A DNA stretch of 64,000 nt from PSRF01 sp036401595. GTDB taxonomy: Bacteria > Acidobacteriota > Blastocatellia > Pyrinomonadales > Pyrinomonadaceae. The translations under genes and the position numbers were made by a program. The notes under the pieces are model-generated. The model did not search any database. It had not been told where the DNA came from and was given only the letters and a program-made list of their open reading frames with translations. Positions 34,034 to 43,122 of the stretch are shown one piece after another; the stretch's first letter is position 1; each line of letters opens with the position of its first letter. Location: contig DASWUM010000039.1 in assembly GCA_036401595.1 (NCBI GenBank), positions 1-64,000 of the forward strand, read 5' to 3'.

Positions 34034-36259
34034 TTAGTTTGGGGTTACTTCAAGTTTACCGTCAATAACATCGACTGAGTTAGAGCCGACCATAACACGG
34101 AATTCGCCGGGTTCAACGACGTAGCGCATTTCGCGATTCCAGAAGCCAAGATGTTCGGGTCCTAAAACAAACTCGACCTTTTTCTTCTCGCCAGGCTGCA
34201 ACGAAATACGCTGAAAGCCTTTTAGCTCTTTGACCGGTCGCGTCATCGTCGCAACAACATCGCGGATGTAGAGTTGGACCACTTCATCGCCGGCGCGACG
34301 GCCAGTGTTTTCCACCTCCACCGACACAGTCACTTTTCCGCTCGCATTGATGCGCGGCGCACTGAGTTGCAGGTTCGAGATCTTGAATGTCGTGTAACTG
34401 AGCCCGTAGCCAAATGGGTAGAGCGGCGTCCAGGGAAGGTCGTAATACTTCGACGTGTACCTGTTCTCAGCTTCAGGCGGACGGCCGGTGTTCATGTGGT
34501 TGTAGTAGATCGGCACCTGGCCCACGCTGCGCGGGAACGTCACCGGCAGCTTGGCGCCGGGATTGACGTCGCCAAACAAGATATCGGCAATTGCATTACC
34601 CGACTCAGTGCCACCCATCCACGATTCAAGGATCGCGGGAGTGTTATTCACGATCCATCCGATCGAAAGCGGCCGCCCATTTACGAGCACCACAATAGTT
34701 GGCTTACCTGTGGCGTGGATCGCCTGGACGAGCTCCATCTGCCGGCCGGGAAGATCGAGCGAGGCTCGCGATGCGGCTTCGCCAACCATGTCGTGAGTCT
34801 CGCCGACAAAAACAATCGCTACATCGGACTGCTTTGCAACATTGACTGCCTCAGCAAAACCAGCAGTCGACTCGTCTTTGACTTCACAGCCCTTCGCGTA
34901 AAGAACTTTCGTTTGCGCCGACACCTTCGACTTGATTCCCGCCAGCGGTGTGACAGTGTTTTCTTCCTTGCCATCGCCTGACCACCAGCCGAGCGGAGCA
35001 CGTCGTTCGTCGGCGAGTGGTCCAATGACTGCAACCGAGCCGATGTTCTTATTCAGTGGCAAAGTCTCGCGCTCGTTCTTCAGCAGCACCATCGATCGTC
35101 CCGCGATCTCACGAGCCAGCCGAATACTCTCCGCACGCAGCAAAGCATTCGCCTCGCGTGCTTCATCGGTGTACGGACGATCGAAGAGTCCCAGACGAAA
35201 CTTGATCCGCAGAATCCTGCGCACCGCCTCGTCAATAGTCGCTTGTGAGATCTGATTCTGCTTCAGCAGTTGCGAGCCGAACTGGTTGTAACTGCGACTC
35301 ACCATCTCCATGTCCACACCGGCATTGAGTGCGAGCGCCGCCGCCTGCTCTTCATTTCCGGCAACGCCGTGATTGATTAGCTCTTTAACAGAGGTGTAGT
35401 CGCTGACGACGAAACCATCAAACCCCCATTCTTTTCGCAGCACCTGTGTGAGCGTGAAAGGATTTGCACTCGCCGGCACGCCGTTGATGGCGTTGAACGA
35501 GCTCATGAGTGTGCCGACACCGGCATCGACCGCGGCTCTGAATGGCGGAAAGTAGATCTCGCGCAAAGTGTTCTCAGACAGATCGGTGGTGTTGTAGTCA
35601 CGACCACCTTCAGCGTCGCCGTATGCAACCCAGTGTTTCGCACACGCGAGCACTTTGTCGGCCGCGCCGTAGTCATTGCCCTGGAATCCGCGCACGCGCG
35701 CACGCGCGAAAGCCGCACCAAGAAACGGATCTTCACCGGCGCCCTCAGTGATTCGTCCCCAACGCGGATCGCGTGCGATGTCGACCATCGGCGCGAACGT
35801 CCAACGCAGCCCGACGTTGTTCGCTTCCTGCGCCGCAACGGCAGCCGAGCGCTCGGCCAGCGCCGGATCCCAACTACTCGCCTCACCAAGCGGGATTGGA
35901 AAAATCGTGCGATAGCCGTGAATCACATCGAACCCAAAAAGCACCGGAATCTTCAAACGCGATTCATTCATGGCCACGCGCTGCACCTGATTGGTTCGTT
36001 GCGCGCCGCGAACATTGAGCGTCGAGCCCAGCAGTCCCTTACGAATCATGTCGAGATGCTCTGGACGAAAGTTCCCATTGCCTTCGCCGTCGAGTTGCTG
36101 GAACTGGCCCAACTTTTCCTCGAGGGTCATTTGCGCGAGCAGCGCGTTGACCCGTTGCTCGACGTTCGGAGCTATTTGGGAGTGTGTTGGAGCAGTCGAA
36201 AAGAGAAGGGAGCTAAGAACAAACAGCAGTAACGCTGCCAGGCGAAGGCTTTGTTTCAT
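34034..36259 (-). CDS. bglX: Secreted GH3 beta-glucosidase
   Basis: 741 residues with signal peptide (LRLAALLLFVLSSLLFSTAP). Three GH3 domains: the TIM barrel (about 30-370) with the nucleophile Asp in GFDGFVVSDYTS (D287), the alpha/beta sandwich (about 390-600, with GETHDMVGEAASRASLDLPG), and the C-terminal fibronectin-III-like domain (about 640-735). Length and layout match BglX. Adjacent to a GH144 endo-glucanase, its likely role is hydrolysis of sophoro-oligosaccharides to glucose in the periplasm. Beta-1,2 specificity is inferred from the neighbour, not from residues. Confidence 0.92.
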   Translation of the reverse strand: MKQSLRLAALLLFVLSSLLFSTAPTHSQIAPNVEQRVNALLAQMTLEEKLGQFQQLDGEGNGNFRPEHLDMIRKGLLGSTLNVRGAQRTNQVQRVAMNESRLKIPVLFGFDVIHGYRTIFPIPLGEASSWDPALAERSAAVAAQEANNVGLRWTFAPMVDIARDPRWGRITEGAGEDPFLGAAFARARVRGFQGNDYGAADKVLACAKHWVAYGDAEGGRDYNTTDLSENTLREIYFPPFRAAVDAGVGTLMSSFNAINGVPASANPFTLTQVLRKEWGFDGFVVSDYTSVKELINHGVAGNEEQAAALALNAGVDMEMVSRSYNQFGSQLLKQNQISQATIDEAVRRILRIKFRLGLFDRPYTDEAREANALLRAESIRLAREIAGRSMVLLKNERETLPLNKNIGSVAVIGPLADERRAPLGWWSGDGKEENTVTPLAGIKSKVSAQTKVLYAKGCEVKDESTAGFAEAVNVAKQSDVAIVFVGETHDMVGEAASRASLDLPGRQMELVQAIHATGKPTIVVLVNGRPLSIGWIVNNTPAILESWMGGTESGNAIADILFGDVNPGAKLPVTFPRSVGQVPIYYNHMNTGRPPEAENRYTSKYYDLPWTPLYPFGYGLSYTTFKISNLQLSAPRINASGKVTVSVEVENTGRRAGDEVVQLYIRDVVATMTRPVKELKGFQRISLQPGEKKKVEFVLGPEHLGFWNREMRYVVEPGEFRVMVGSNSVDVIDGKLEVTPN

Positions 36260-36266
36260 GTTTTGG

Positions 36267-36323
36267 CCGCAGATTGCACAGATTACACAGAGTCAATTTC
36301 GAACTCTGTGTAATCTGTGGATA
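36267..36323. repeat. Family A perfect hairpin between TonB receptor and GH3 genes
   Basis: CACAGATTACACAGAGT (36277-36293) and its exact complement (36303-36319) form a 17-bp stem with a 9-base loop, plus an extra partial arm from 36267. It lies between two same-strand genes, downstream of the receptor stop, and could attenuate transcription into bglX or stabilise the receptor mRNA. Confidence 0.85.
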
Positions 36324-36331
36324 GGTCTAAG

Positions 36332-39300
36332 TTAGAAGTTGAATCGCGCCTGGAATTCTACTACACGGCCGGCGAGTGCGCTTTGAGCCCTGCCGAAATC
36401 CGGACTGTCGATGTTCGGCGCGAAGAAGCCAAACGGCGCAAGATTCAGGTTGTTGAAGATGTTGAAGAAGTTTGCCTTAACTTCGAGAAACGATGCTTCA
36501 CCCAGAAACGCGGGCAAACCAGTTCGCTTGCCAAGGCTCATATCGACGGCGAAGTATTTCGGACCGCGGAACGAATTACGTCCAATGCCGGGCAATAACA
36601 GTCCGTTTGGATTGTTTGGATCGAAGTAAAGCAATCCGCCGCCCGGAAAGTTTCCGCCGGGCCGAGTGAAGGCCTCATTGCTCGTGTCGTCAAGTGCGCC
36701 GCCAAAATATCTCGGTGGACGCGACGGGCAAACAAAGTTATTCGAGTTGGCGGAACGCACGCACTGACCCGTGTGTGGTGTCCACGGAAAACCGGTGTGT
36801 GCTGTGAGAATGCCGTCGAGCTGCCAACCACCAAGTGCCTTACCGACAAAATCGTGTCGACCGCGGAAGAGTGGCAGATCCCACAAACCCGAAATATTCA
36901 GGTTATGCCGGACGTCGAAATCGGATGGACCACGTTCCTGACGCAGATCCTGCGGAAACGTTTGATTGGTTTCCGCGCCCGGACCTTCGTTCGAAAGCGT
37001 GTCGATGCTCTTGGCCCAGCGATAAAGAATGTCAAACTGAACACCGCGAGTGAAACGACGCGTCAACCGTGCATTCATCGCGTTGTAGTTTGCATTCACA
37101 TCGGGCGTCGGAATGAACACCGCAAACGCGAAATAGTTGTTTGGAATCGCGGGTTGCACGAAGAGTTGATTAACCAGCCGATACAGCTTGTGACTCGAAC
37201 TGCCCTGGCCTCCGATCGTGGCGACGAGGTTGAACGGCAGCTTGTACTGGAAATCTAATGAATAAGCATAGACATAGGAGGTCGGCGAATTCTGTAGCGT
37301 TCCGTAGACTTCAACCGTCCGATTTGGCGGCGTGCCTGTCGCCGGATCAATGCCGACCGCAAGCGCCGGGTTCGCCGGATAGCTAAACGGTGAATTGCTG
37401 CTGCCCAACGCGTAAAGAATCTGTCCACCGGCGAACGGCGAACCAAAGTCAGTCGCAGCCGTACCGCAGCAGATGGCATAACGAGCAAAGAAAGGTGGAT
37501 TGCCACGCGTGTTGGAGAAAACTACTTCCGGAGTGCGGTTGTAGTAGATTCCGGCTCCGCCGCGAATGACGAGTTTTTCTTCAAGGTTGTAGTACTTCGG
37601 GCTGTAGGCGAATCCGATGCGAGGCGCGAAGTTGTTCTTGTCTCCGCTGTAGAGCTGGCTCGTTGGTTCTACTCTCGATCCAGCCAGTCCGCCATTTGGT
37701 CCAAAGATAAAATTAGCAACTTTGTCGTCCTGCTCTTTCAGCACGCCGTAATATTCATAACGCAGACCCAAAGTCAGCGAGAGGTTTGGCCGTACTTTCC
37801 AATCGTCGCCGACGAAAACACCGTAGCTGTTCGAGCGGAAGTGACGCTGTGCGTCTGCTGGTCCACCCGTCACTGGATCGGCGTTGATCTGATAGAAGAG
37901 TGGTGCGTCGTTCGCGAAGTTAAAGAGACTGGCAAATGTGTACAGCGGACGAGAACCGCCGTTGAGGTTGTTGTCGTTGAACTCACGTCTGAATTCACCG
38001 CCGAATTTAAACCCGTGGTTGCCGTGCACATTGCTGACGACATCGCGAAACTCCATGGTCTTTTCCGAGAAGTCGCCGGGCGTTGTTTCAGCCTGATTCG
38101 CGCCGAAGCGAATGCGACCATCGCGCAATAAACTCTCAATCTCAACGCGCGGAATGCCGAAGTTTGTGTTCCTCGACGAATCAATCTCGTTGAAAGCAAA
38201 CTTGGTCAGGTTGAAGCGAGCTTCGTTCAGGAGGGTCGGAGAAAACGTGCGGTTGTAGAGCAATGTGTAAGCACTGTTGTGTGGTTCGGTCGTAATGTCG
38301 CCTTGCGGACGCGCGCCGTTGCCCGAGTCACTGCCAATCTGGAAACCACGCGTGAGGTAGGTGCTGAAGGTTAACTGATTGAGGGAATTTGGCAGGAGGT
38401 CGAAACGACCGTTGAACTGCTTGGGTTTCCTGGAAGTAGGCGACGCGATTAAAACTTTTTGAATGTCAGGAATGCCATCGAGCCCACCGCCGCCCAGGTT
38501 TCCAAACGACACATATTGACCCAAACCGCCTGTGAGCGAACCAACGTCGAGTCCGCCACCAACTACCTGACACGGAATGCCGCCGTTGATGTCGCTGCAC
38601 AGAGGCGTCAATACGCCGCTGATGCGCGGTTGAATACCGTCGCTCGCCAGGATCCGCGCACTGATTCCGCCTGGACGGGCGTTGATGACAGATTGGCGAA
38701 ACTGCGGTGTCTCGACATAGGTGGTTACAGGTGTGGTTGAGTTCTCACGCAGTGCTTCGTAAGACAGGAAAAAGAACGCGCGATCGCGGAGGTTGTAAGT
38801 TGCCGGACCATTACCTTCACCAAACCGCGGCAGAATAACTGGACCACCGAGACTGCCACCAAACTGCCGGAAGAAGCGCTCGACTCTTTCAGTCCGTCCG
38901 CGACCAAAATCGTTTCGATACTTGTTGAATGCATTTAGTTTCGGACTGTCGTACTTAAGGAAGGCGCTGCCGTGGAAATCATTCGTTCCATTCTGCGAGA
39001 CCACTTTGATCTGCGCGCCCGAGTTTCGACCATCTTCCGCTGAATAGGTTGTCGAAGAAACCTGAATCTCCTTCACAGATTCCTGATTCGGTGTGACAAC
39101 AGCGGCGCCACCGTGACTGAGGCTGTTGACGCTCACGCCGTCAATCTGAAAATTGTTGGCCGAGACGCGCTGGCCGTTCGCGCTGATCTGAGGCTGGTTC
39201 TCAGTCTGAAAGATGGAATTACTCGAACCGCCGGGTCCGGGAGAATTCGGAAACGCCGCTGAATTACCGTTACCCGATCGCGATGCGTCGCCGAAGATGC

Positions 39301-39796
39301 CTGGAGTTAGCCGGATCAATTCATACGGATCACGACCGGCTTGCGGCAGTCGCTTCACCTCGTTGGTCGTGATTCCTTTCGAGACGTTGGCATTCTCGGT
39401 TTGCAGTTCGACGGCCGCCTCGTCGCTGATCACCACAGTAGCTGTGACTTCGCCGATCTCGAGAATCACATCCACGCCCTGAACTACTTCTGCGCTCACT
39501 GCAAGGTTCTGCGCCACACTCTTCTTGTAACCAGTCTTCTCGACCGTTAACTCGTATTTTCCCGGAGCCAGGCCAGTGATGCGATAGAAACCCTCCTGAT
39601 TCGAGGTCGCTTCCTGACTCTTTCCGGTTTCGGTATCTTTAAGAACGACCTTCGCATCAGGTACGAGTGCGCCGGCGGAATCGGAGACCGTCCCTTGTAC
39701 TCCGGCGCGAAACTGAGCATTAGCCGTAATCATTGCGCATAAAACAAAAAGACCGCACAGGCTCATGCGGACTAGCTTCGAGATAGTTGGCGACAT
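36332..39796 (-). CDS. Oar-type TonB-dependent receptor with carboxypeptidase-regulatory domain
   Basis: 1154 residues, strong GGGAGGGG region upstream of the ATG. A signal peptide (about 1-27) is followed by a CarboxypepD_reg-like beta-sandwich (about 30-110, GVQGTVSDSAGALVPDAKVV), a plug (about 130-250, including LPQAGRDPYELIRLTPGIFG) and a long outer-membrane barrel ending in aromatic F (EFQARFNF), as needed for BAM insertion. This Oar-like type is greatly expanded in Acidobacteriota. In context it would import glucan fragments for GH3 and GH144. Confidence 0.9.
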   Translation of the reverse strand: MSPTISKLVRMSLCGLFVLCAMITANAQFRAGVQGTVSDSAGALVPDAKVVLKDTETGKSQEATSNQEGFYRITGLAPGKYELTVEKTGYKKSVAQNLAVSAEVVQGVDVILEIGEVTATVVISDEAAVELQTENANVSKGITTNEVKRLPQAGRDPYELIRLTPGIFGDASRSGNGNSAAFPNSPGPGGSSNSIFQTENQPQISANGQRVSANNFQIDGVSVNSLSHGGAAVVTPNQESVKEIQVSSTTYSAEDGRNSGAQIKVVSQNGTNDFHGSAFLKYDSPKLNAFNKYRNDFGRGRTERVERFFRQFGGSLGGPVILPRFGEGNGPATYNLRDRAFFFLSYEALRENSTTPVTTYVETPQFRQSVINARPGGISARILASDGIQPRISGVLTPLCSDINGGIPCQVVGGGLDVGSLTGGLGQYVSFGNLGGGGLDGIPDIQKVLIASPTSRKPKQFNGRFDLLPNSLNQLTFSTYLTRGFQIGSDSGNGARPQGDITTEPHNSAYTLLYNRTFSPTLLNEARFNLTKFAFNEIDSSRNTNFGIPRVEIESLLRDGRIRFGANQAETTPGDFSEKTMEFRDVVSNVHGNHGFKFGGEFRREFNDNNLNGGSRPLYTFASLFNFANDAPLFYQINADPVTGGPADAQRHFRSNSYGVFVGDDWKVRPNLSLTLGLRYEYYGVLKEQDDKVANFIFGPNGGLAGSRVEPTSQLYSGDKNNFAPRIGFAYSPKYYNLEEKLVIRGGAGIYYNRTPEVVFSNTRGNPPFFARYAICCGTAATDFGSPFAGGQILYALGSSNSPFSYPANPALAVGIDPATGTPPNRTVEVYGTLQNSPTSYVYAYSLDFQYKLPFNLVATIGGQGSSSHKLYRLVNQLFVQPAIPNNYFAFAVFIPTPDVNANYNAMNARLTRRFTRGVQFDILYRWAKSIDTLSNEGPGAETNQTFPQDLRQERGPSDFDVRHNLNISGLWDLPLFRGRHDFVGKALGGWQLDGILTAHTGFPWTPHTGQCVRSANSNNFVCPSRPPRYFGGALDDTSNEAFTRPGGNFPGGGLLYFDPNNPNGLLLPGIGRNSFRGPKYFAVDMSLGKRTGLPAFLGEASFLEVKANFFNIFNNLNLAPFGFFAPNIDSPDFGRAQSALAGRVVEFQARFNF

Positions 39797-40003
39797 TGCA
39801 AGGCCCCTCCCGAGGCCAAAAGTTTATTACAGGTTTTCGCAAAGAGATTGGAACGTCGGGGGAGACCGGGTAAAACTAAACCTGGACCATGCGAACAGTA
39901 CAACGGCAAGGGTATTTTGTTTGTGCGCACCCTTTCACAAAAGTATTCTTTTTGTCGCGAGGATTTGACGGCGCGTTTACACTTCCAAAGAATCGACGTG
40001 TTT

Positions 40004-40735
40004 ATGGAGGAAAATTCAAACTGGATTGAGGGACCAGACTCGCCGTCACTGGACGCCGGGCAAGTTCATGTGTGGCGAATTGGCCTCGATCAAGGTGATG
40101 AGCCCTTGAACCGTTTTCGACGGACGCTCGATCCGCACGAGGTCGATCGTGCCGAACGCTTCCGTTTTGAACGATTGCAGAGACACTTCGTGGCTAGCCG
40201 CGGGTTTTTGCGGTACGTGCTTGCGCGATATCTTTCGGTAAAGCCGGATGAGCTGAGATTCTCGTTTAACGATTACGGAAAACCGTCGTTGGCAGGCGAG
40301 GAGAGTTTGCAGTTCAACCTGTCGCATTCGCATGAGGTGGCGCTGTTGGCTGTGACGCGCGATGCGGCGGTGGGAGTTGATGTTGAGCACATTCGTGCAG
40401 ACTTCGCGAGTGACGAGATTGCAAAGCGTTTCTTTTCACGGCTCGAGGTTGAGACGTTTAGCGCGTTACGGGATGATGAACGCGTGGCGGCGTTCTTTCG
40501 ATGCTGGGCAAGGAAGGAGGCGTACATCAAAGCGATTGGAAAAGGGCTGTCGCAGTCGCTCGATCGTTTTGATGTCTCGCTCGCGCCAGATGAACCTGCG
40601 GCTTTGTTGCGTGCTGATGAAGACGATAGGGTGAAATGGACGATGACTGATATTGATGTTGGTTCGGATTACGCTTCGGCGCTCGCGGTTGAAGGTTATT
40701 ATCCACAGATTACACAGGTTCTATTTAAGGAATGA
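40004..40735 (+). CDS. 4'-phosphopantetheinyl transferase (Sfp type)
   Basis: 243 residues from ATG 40004; the frame is open further upstream without a better start. It transfers phosphopantetheine from CoA to carrier proteins. Family motifs: VGVDVEHIR (Mg-binding GxDxE variant) and FFRCWARKEAYIKAIGKGL (WxxKEAxxK). Length fits Sfp/Gsp-like enzymes. The last residues (YYPQITQVLFKE) are encoded by a family A repeat copy. Its TGA overlaps the ATG of the copper ATPase by four bases. No polyketide or peptide synthetase lies in the window. Confidence 0.9.
   Translation: MEENSNWIEGPDSPSLDAGQVHVWRIGLDQGDEPLNRFRRTLDPHEVDRAERFRFERLQRHFVASRGFLRYVLARYLSVKPDELRFSFNDYGKPSLAGEESLQFNLSHSHEVALLAVTRDAAVGVDVEHIRADFASDEIAKRFFSRLEVETFSALRDDERVAAFFRCWARKEAYIKAIGKGLSQSLDRFDVSLAPDEPAALLRADEDDRVKWTMTDIDVGSDYASALAVEGYYPQITQVLFKE
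40701..40721. repeat. Family A half repeat inside the PPTase coding end
   Basis: TATCCACAGATTACACAGG, identical to intergenic family A copies, is read in frame as the C-terminal YPQITQ of the phosphopantetheinyl transferase. Confidence 0.7.
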
Positions 40736-43086
40736 ATCACACACCTATACATGTAATGGATTCGATATCGTCAGCCACGGCTGAGATCGATCCGGTTTGC
40801 GGCATGAAGGTCGATCCGGAGAATGCCGCCGGGTCGTTCGAGTATCAGGGTAAGACTTATTACTTCTGTAGCACACACTGCCTGCACCGCTTCCGTGAAA
40901 ACCCCGAGAGCTTCCTGAACAAAGCTCAGCAACAACCGATCGGAATCACGCGACGGCCGAAACCCGCTGCGCCAGATCAGAAATACACCTGTCCCATGCA
41001 TCCGGAAATCATTCGCGATGGCCCAGGCAGTTGTCCGATCTGCGGCATGGCACTCGAACCCGTCACCGTCACTCTCGATCAGGGAGAAAATCCTGAACTG
41101 ATCGACATGACGCGGCGATTCAGGATCGCAGTGGTGCTGACGATTCCGGTGTTTGCACTCGGAATGAGCGACCTGATTCCCGGTCAACCGCTACAGCAAC
41201 TGGTATCGATGTCAGTGTTGCAATGGGTGCAATTGATACTCGCGTCGCCGGTGGTCCTGTGGGCTGGTTGGCCGTTCTTTGTGCGTGCATGGGAATCGAT
41301 TGTGAATCGCAGTCCGAACATGTTCACGCTGATCGGACTCGGCGTTGGCGTTGGCTATCTGTTCAGTGTGATTGCAGTCGTCATGCCCGGAATCTTTCCG
41401 CACTCGTTTCGCCATGCCGATGGCAACGTGCCAGTTTATTTCGAAGCAGCGGCGGTGATCGTCACCCTCGTGCTGCTCGGCCAGGTGTTGGAATTGCGCG
41501 CGCGCAGTCAAACAGGTTCGGCGATCAAAGCATTGCTAGGTCTGGCTCCAAAGACTGCGCGTCGCATTGGCGCAAGCGGGCAGGAACTTGATGTTCCACT
41601 GGACGAGATACAGGTTGGCGATCGTCTGCGTGTTCGTCCGGGTGAAAGAGTTCCGGTTGACGGCGTCGTGCTCGAAGGTTTGAGTGCAGTGGACGAATCG
41701 ATGATCACGGGTGAACCGATTCCGATCGAGAAACACGCGGGTGATCGAGTCGTCGGCGCCACCGTTAACGGCACGGGTTCCTTTGTGATGCGAGCCGAGC
41801 GTGTCGGCTCGGAAACGCTGCTGGCGCAGATCGTTCAAATGGTTGCGGAGGCGCAAAGGAGTCGCGCGCCGATCCAGAGACTCGCCGATGTCGTTTCCGG
41901 ATATTTCGTTCCGGCGGTGGTGATAATCGCAGTTATTACTTTCATCGTTTGGAGTGTTTGGGGACCGGAGCCGCGGATGGCATACGGTCTCGTGAATGCT
42001 GTTGCGGTTTTGATCATCGCGTGTCCGTGTGCGCTGGGACTGGCAACGCCGATGTCGATCATGGTGGCGACCGGCAAGGCGGCACAGAATGGTGTGCTCT
42101 TCAGAAACGCCGAGGCGATCGAAGTTTTGCGAAAGGTTGATACGCTCGTTGTCGACAAGACCGGAACCTTGACTGAAGGCAAGCCGAAGATGGTGAGCGT
42201 CCTTACGAACGGAACGATTGACGAACCGACGTTGTTGCGGCTGGCAGCCAATTTGGAAAAGAACAGTGAGCATCCACTCGCTTCGGCGATCGTCGCGGGC
42301 GCGCGAGAGCGTGGTCTCGAAATCGGAGATGCGGCGCATTTCGAGTCGATCACGGGCAAGGGAGTCAAGGGAGAAATCGACGGCCATCGCGTCGCCGTGG
42401 GCAATCGTTCGCTGCTTGAGGATTTCAAGGTGGACGCCGCTGAACTGACGACGAAGGCAGAAGACTTGCGAGCCGATGGACAGACAATCATGTTTGTGGC
42501 CGTCAACGACAAGCCTGCGGGTTTGATTGGCGTTGCTGACCCGATCAAACAGACAACTCCGGATGCAATCAGACAGTTACACGCAGACGGTATTCGTATC
42601 GTGATGCTCACTGGCGACAGTCGTACGACTGCCGAAGCTGTCGCACGCAACCTCGGCATTGATGAAGTAGTCGCGGAAGTGTTGCCGGATCAGAAAGTCG
42701 ATGTGGTGAAGAAGTTTCAGAATGCGGGCCGGATCGTCGCGATGGCTGGTGATGGAATCAACGATGCGCCCGCGCTTGCGATGGCTCACGTCGGCATCGC
42801 AATGGGCACCGGCACAGACGTCGCGATGAAGAGTGCGGATGTGACTCTCGTGAAAGGCGACCTCAACGGGATCGTTCGGGCGCGCGCCCTCAGTCGCGCG
42901 ACGATGAGAAACATCAAACAGAATCTGTTCTTCGCATTTATCTACAACTCACTCGGCGTTCCGATAGCGGCGGGTGTTTTGTACCCGTTCTTCGGGATTC
43001 TATTGAGTCCGATGATTGCGGCGGCGGCGATGAGCTTCAGTTCTGTCTCTGTAATCGGAAACGCCTTACGGCTCAGACGCAATTAG
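40732..43086 (+). CDS. copA: Copper-translocating P1B-type ATPase
   Basis: 784 residues. The N-terminus holds a YHS-type metal domain (DPVCGMKVD...CSTHC, about 20-62) and a second heavy-metal domain (YTCPMHPEI...CPICGMAL, about 85-108). The core is a canonical CPx-ATPase: CPC at 431-433 in IIACPCALGLATP, phosphorylation site DKTGTLT (D475), and hinge GDGINDAPAL. Eight membrane spans are expected. The CPC plus the YHS and double-Cys N-terminus favours Cu(I) export. Start overlaps the PPTase stop (ATGA). The TAG stop leads into a family A repeat. Confidence 0.93.
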   Translation: MNHTPIHVMDSISSATAEIDPVCGMKVDPENAAGSFEYQGKTYYFCSTHCLHRFRENPESFLNKAQQQPIGITRRPKPAAPDQKYTCPMHPEIIRDGPGSCPICGMALEPVTVTLDQGENPELIDMTRRFRIAVVLTIPVFALGMSDLIPGQPLQQLVSMSVLQWVQLILASPVVLWAGWPFFVRAWESIVNRSPNMFTLIGLGVGVGYLFSVIAVVMPGIFPHSFRHADGNVPVYFEAAAVIVTLVLLGQVLELRARSQTGSAIKALLGLAPKTARRIGASGQELDVPLDEIQVGDRLRVRPGERVPVDGVVLEGLSAVDESMITGEPIPIEKHAGDRVVGATVNGTGSFVMRAERVGSETLLAQIVQMVAEAQRSRAPIQRLADVVSGYFVPAVVIIAVITFIVWSVWGPEPRMAYGLVNAVAVLIIACPCALGLATPMSIMVATGKAAQNGVLFRNAEAIEVLRKVDTLVVDKTGTLTEGKPKMVSVLTNGTIDEPTLLRLAANLEKNSEHPLASAIVAGARERGLEIGDAAHFESITGKGVKGEIDGHRVAVGNRSLLEDFKVDAAELTTKAEDLRADGQTIMFVAVNDKPAGLIGVADPIKQTTPDAIRQLHADGIRIVMLTGDSRTTAEAVARNLGIDEVVAEVLPDQKVDVVKKFQNAGRIVAMAGDGINDAPALAMAHVGIAMGTGTDVAMKSADVTLVKGDLNGIVRARALSRATMRNIKQNLFFAFIYNSLGVPIAAGVLYPFFGILLSPMIAAAAMSFSSVSVIGNALRLRRN

Positions 43087-43105
43087 CCACAGATAACACG
43101 GATAA
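43084..43105. repeat. Family A half repeat at the copA stop
   Basis: TAGCCACAGATAACACGGAT: the stop codon of copA is the first three bases of the repeat. The complementary word is at 45781-45800, 2.7 kb away. Confidence 0.7.
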
Positions 43106-43122
43106 AAAAATCGGATTTAAGA

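Noticed and set aside
39848..40003. N-terminal extension of the phosphopantetheinyl transferase
   Set aside because: The extra 52 codons have no family similarity; the ATG at 40004 gives the usual length.
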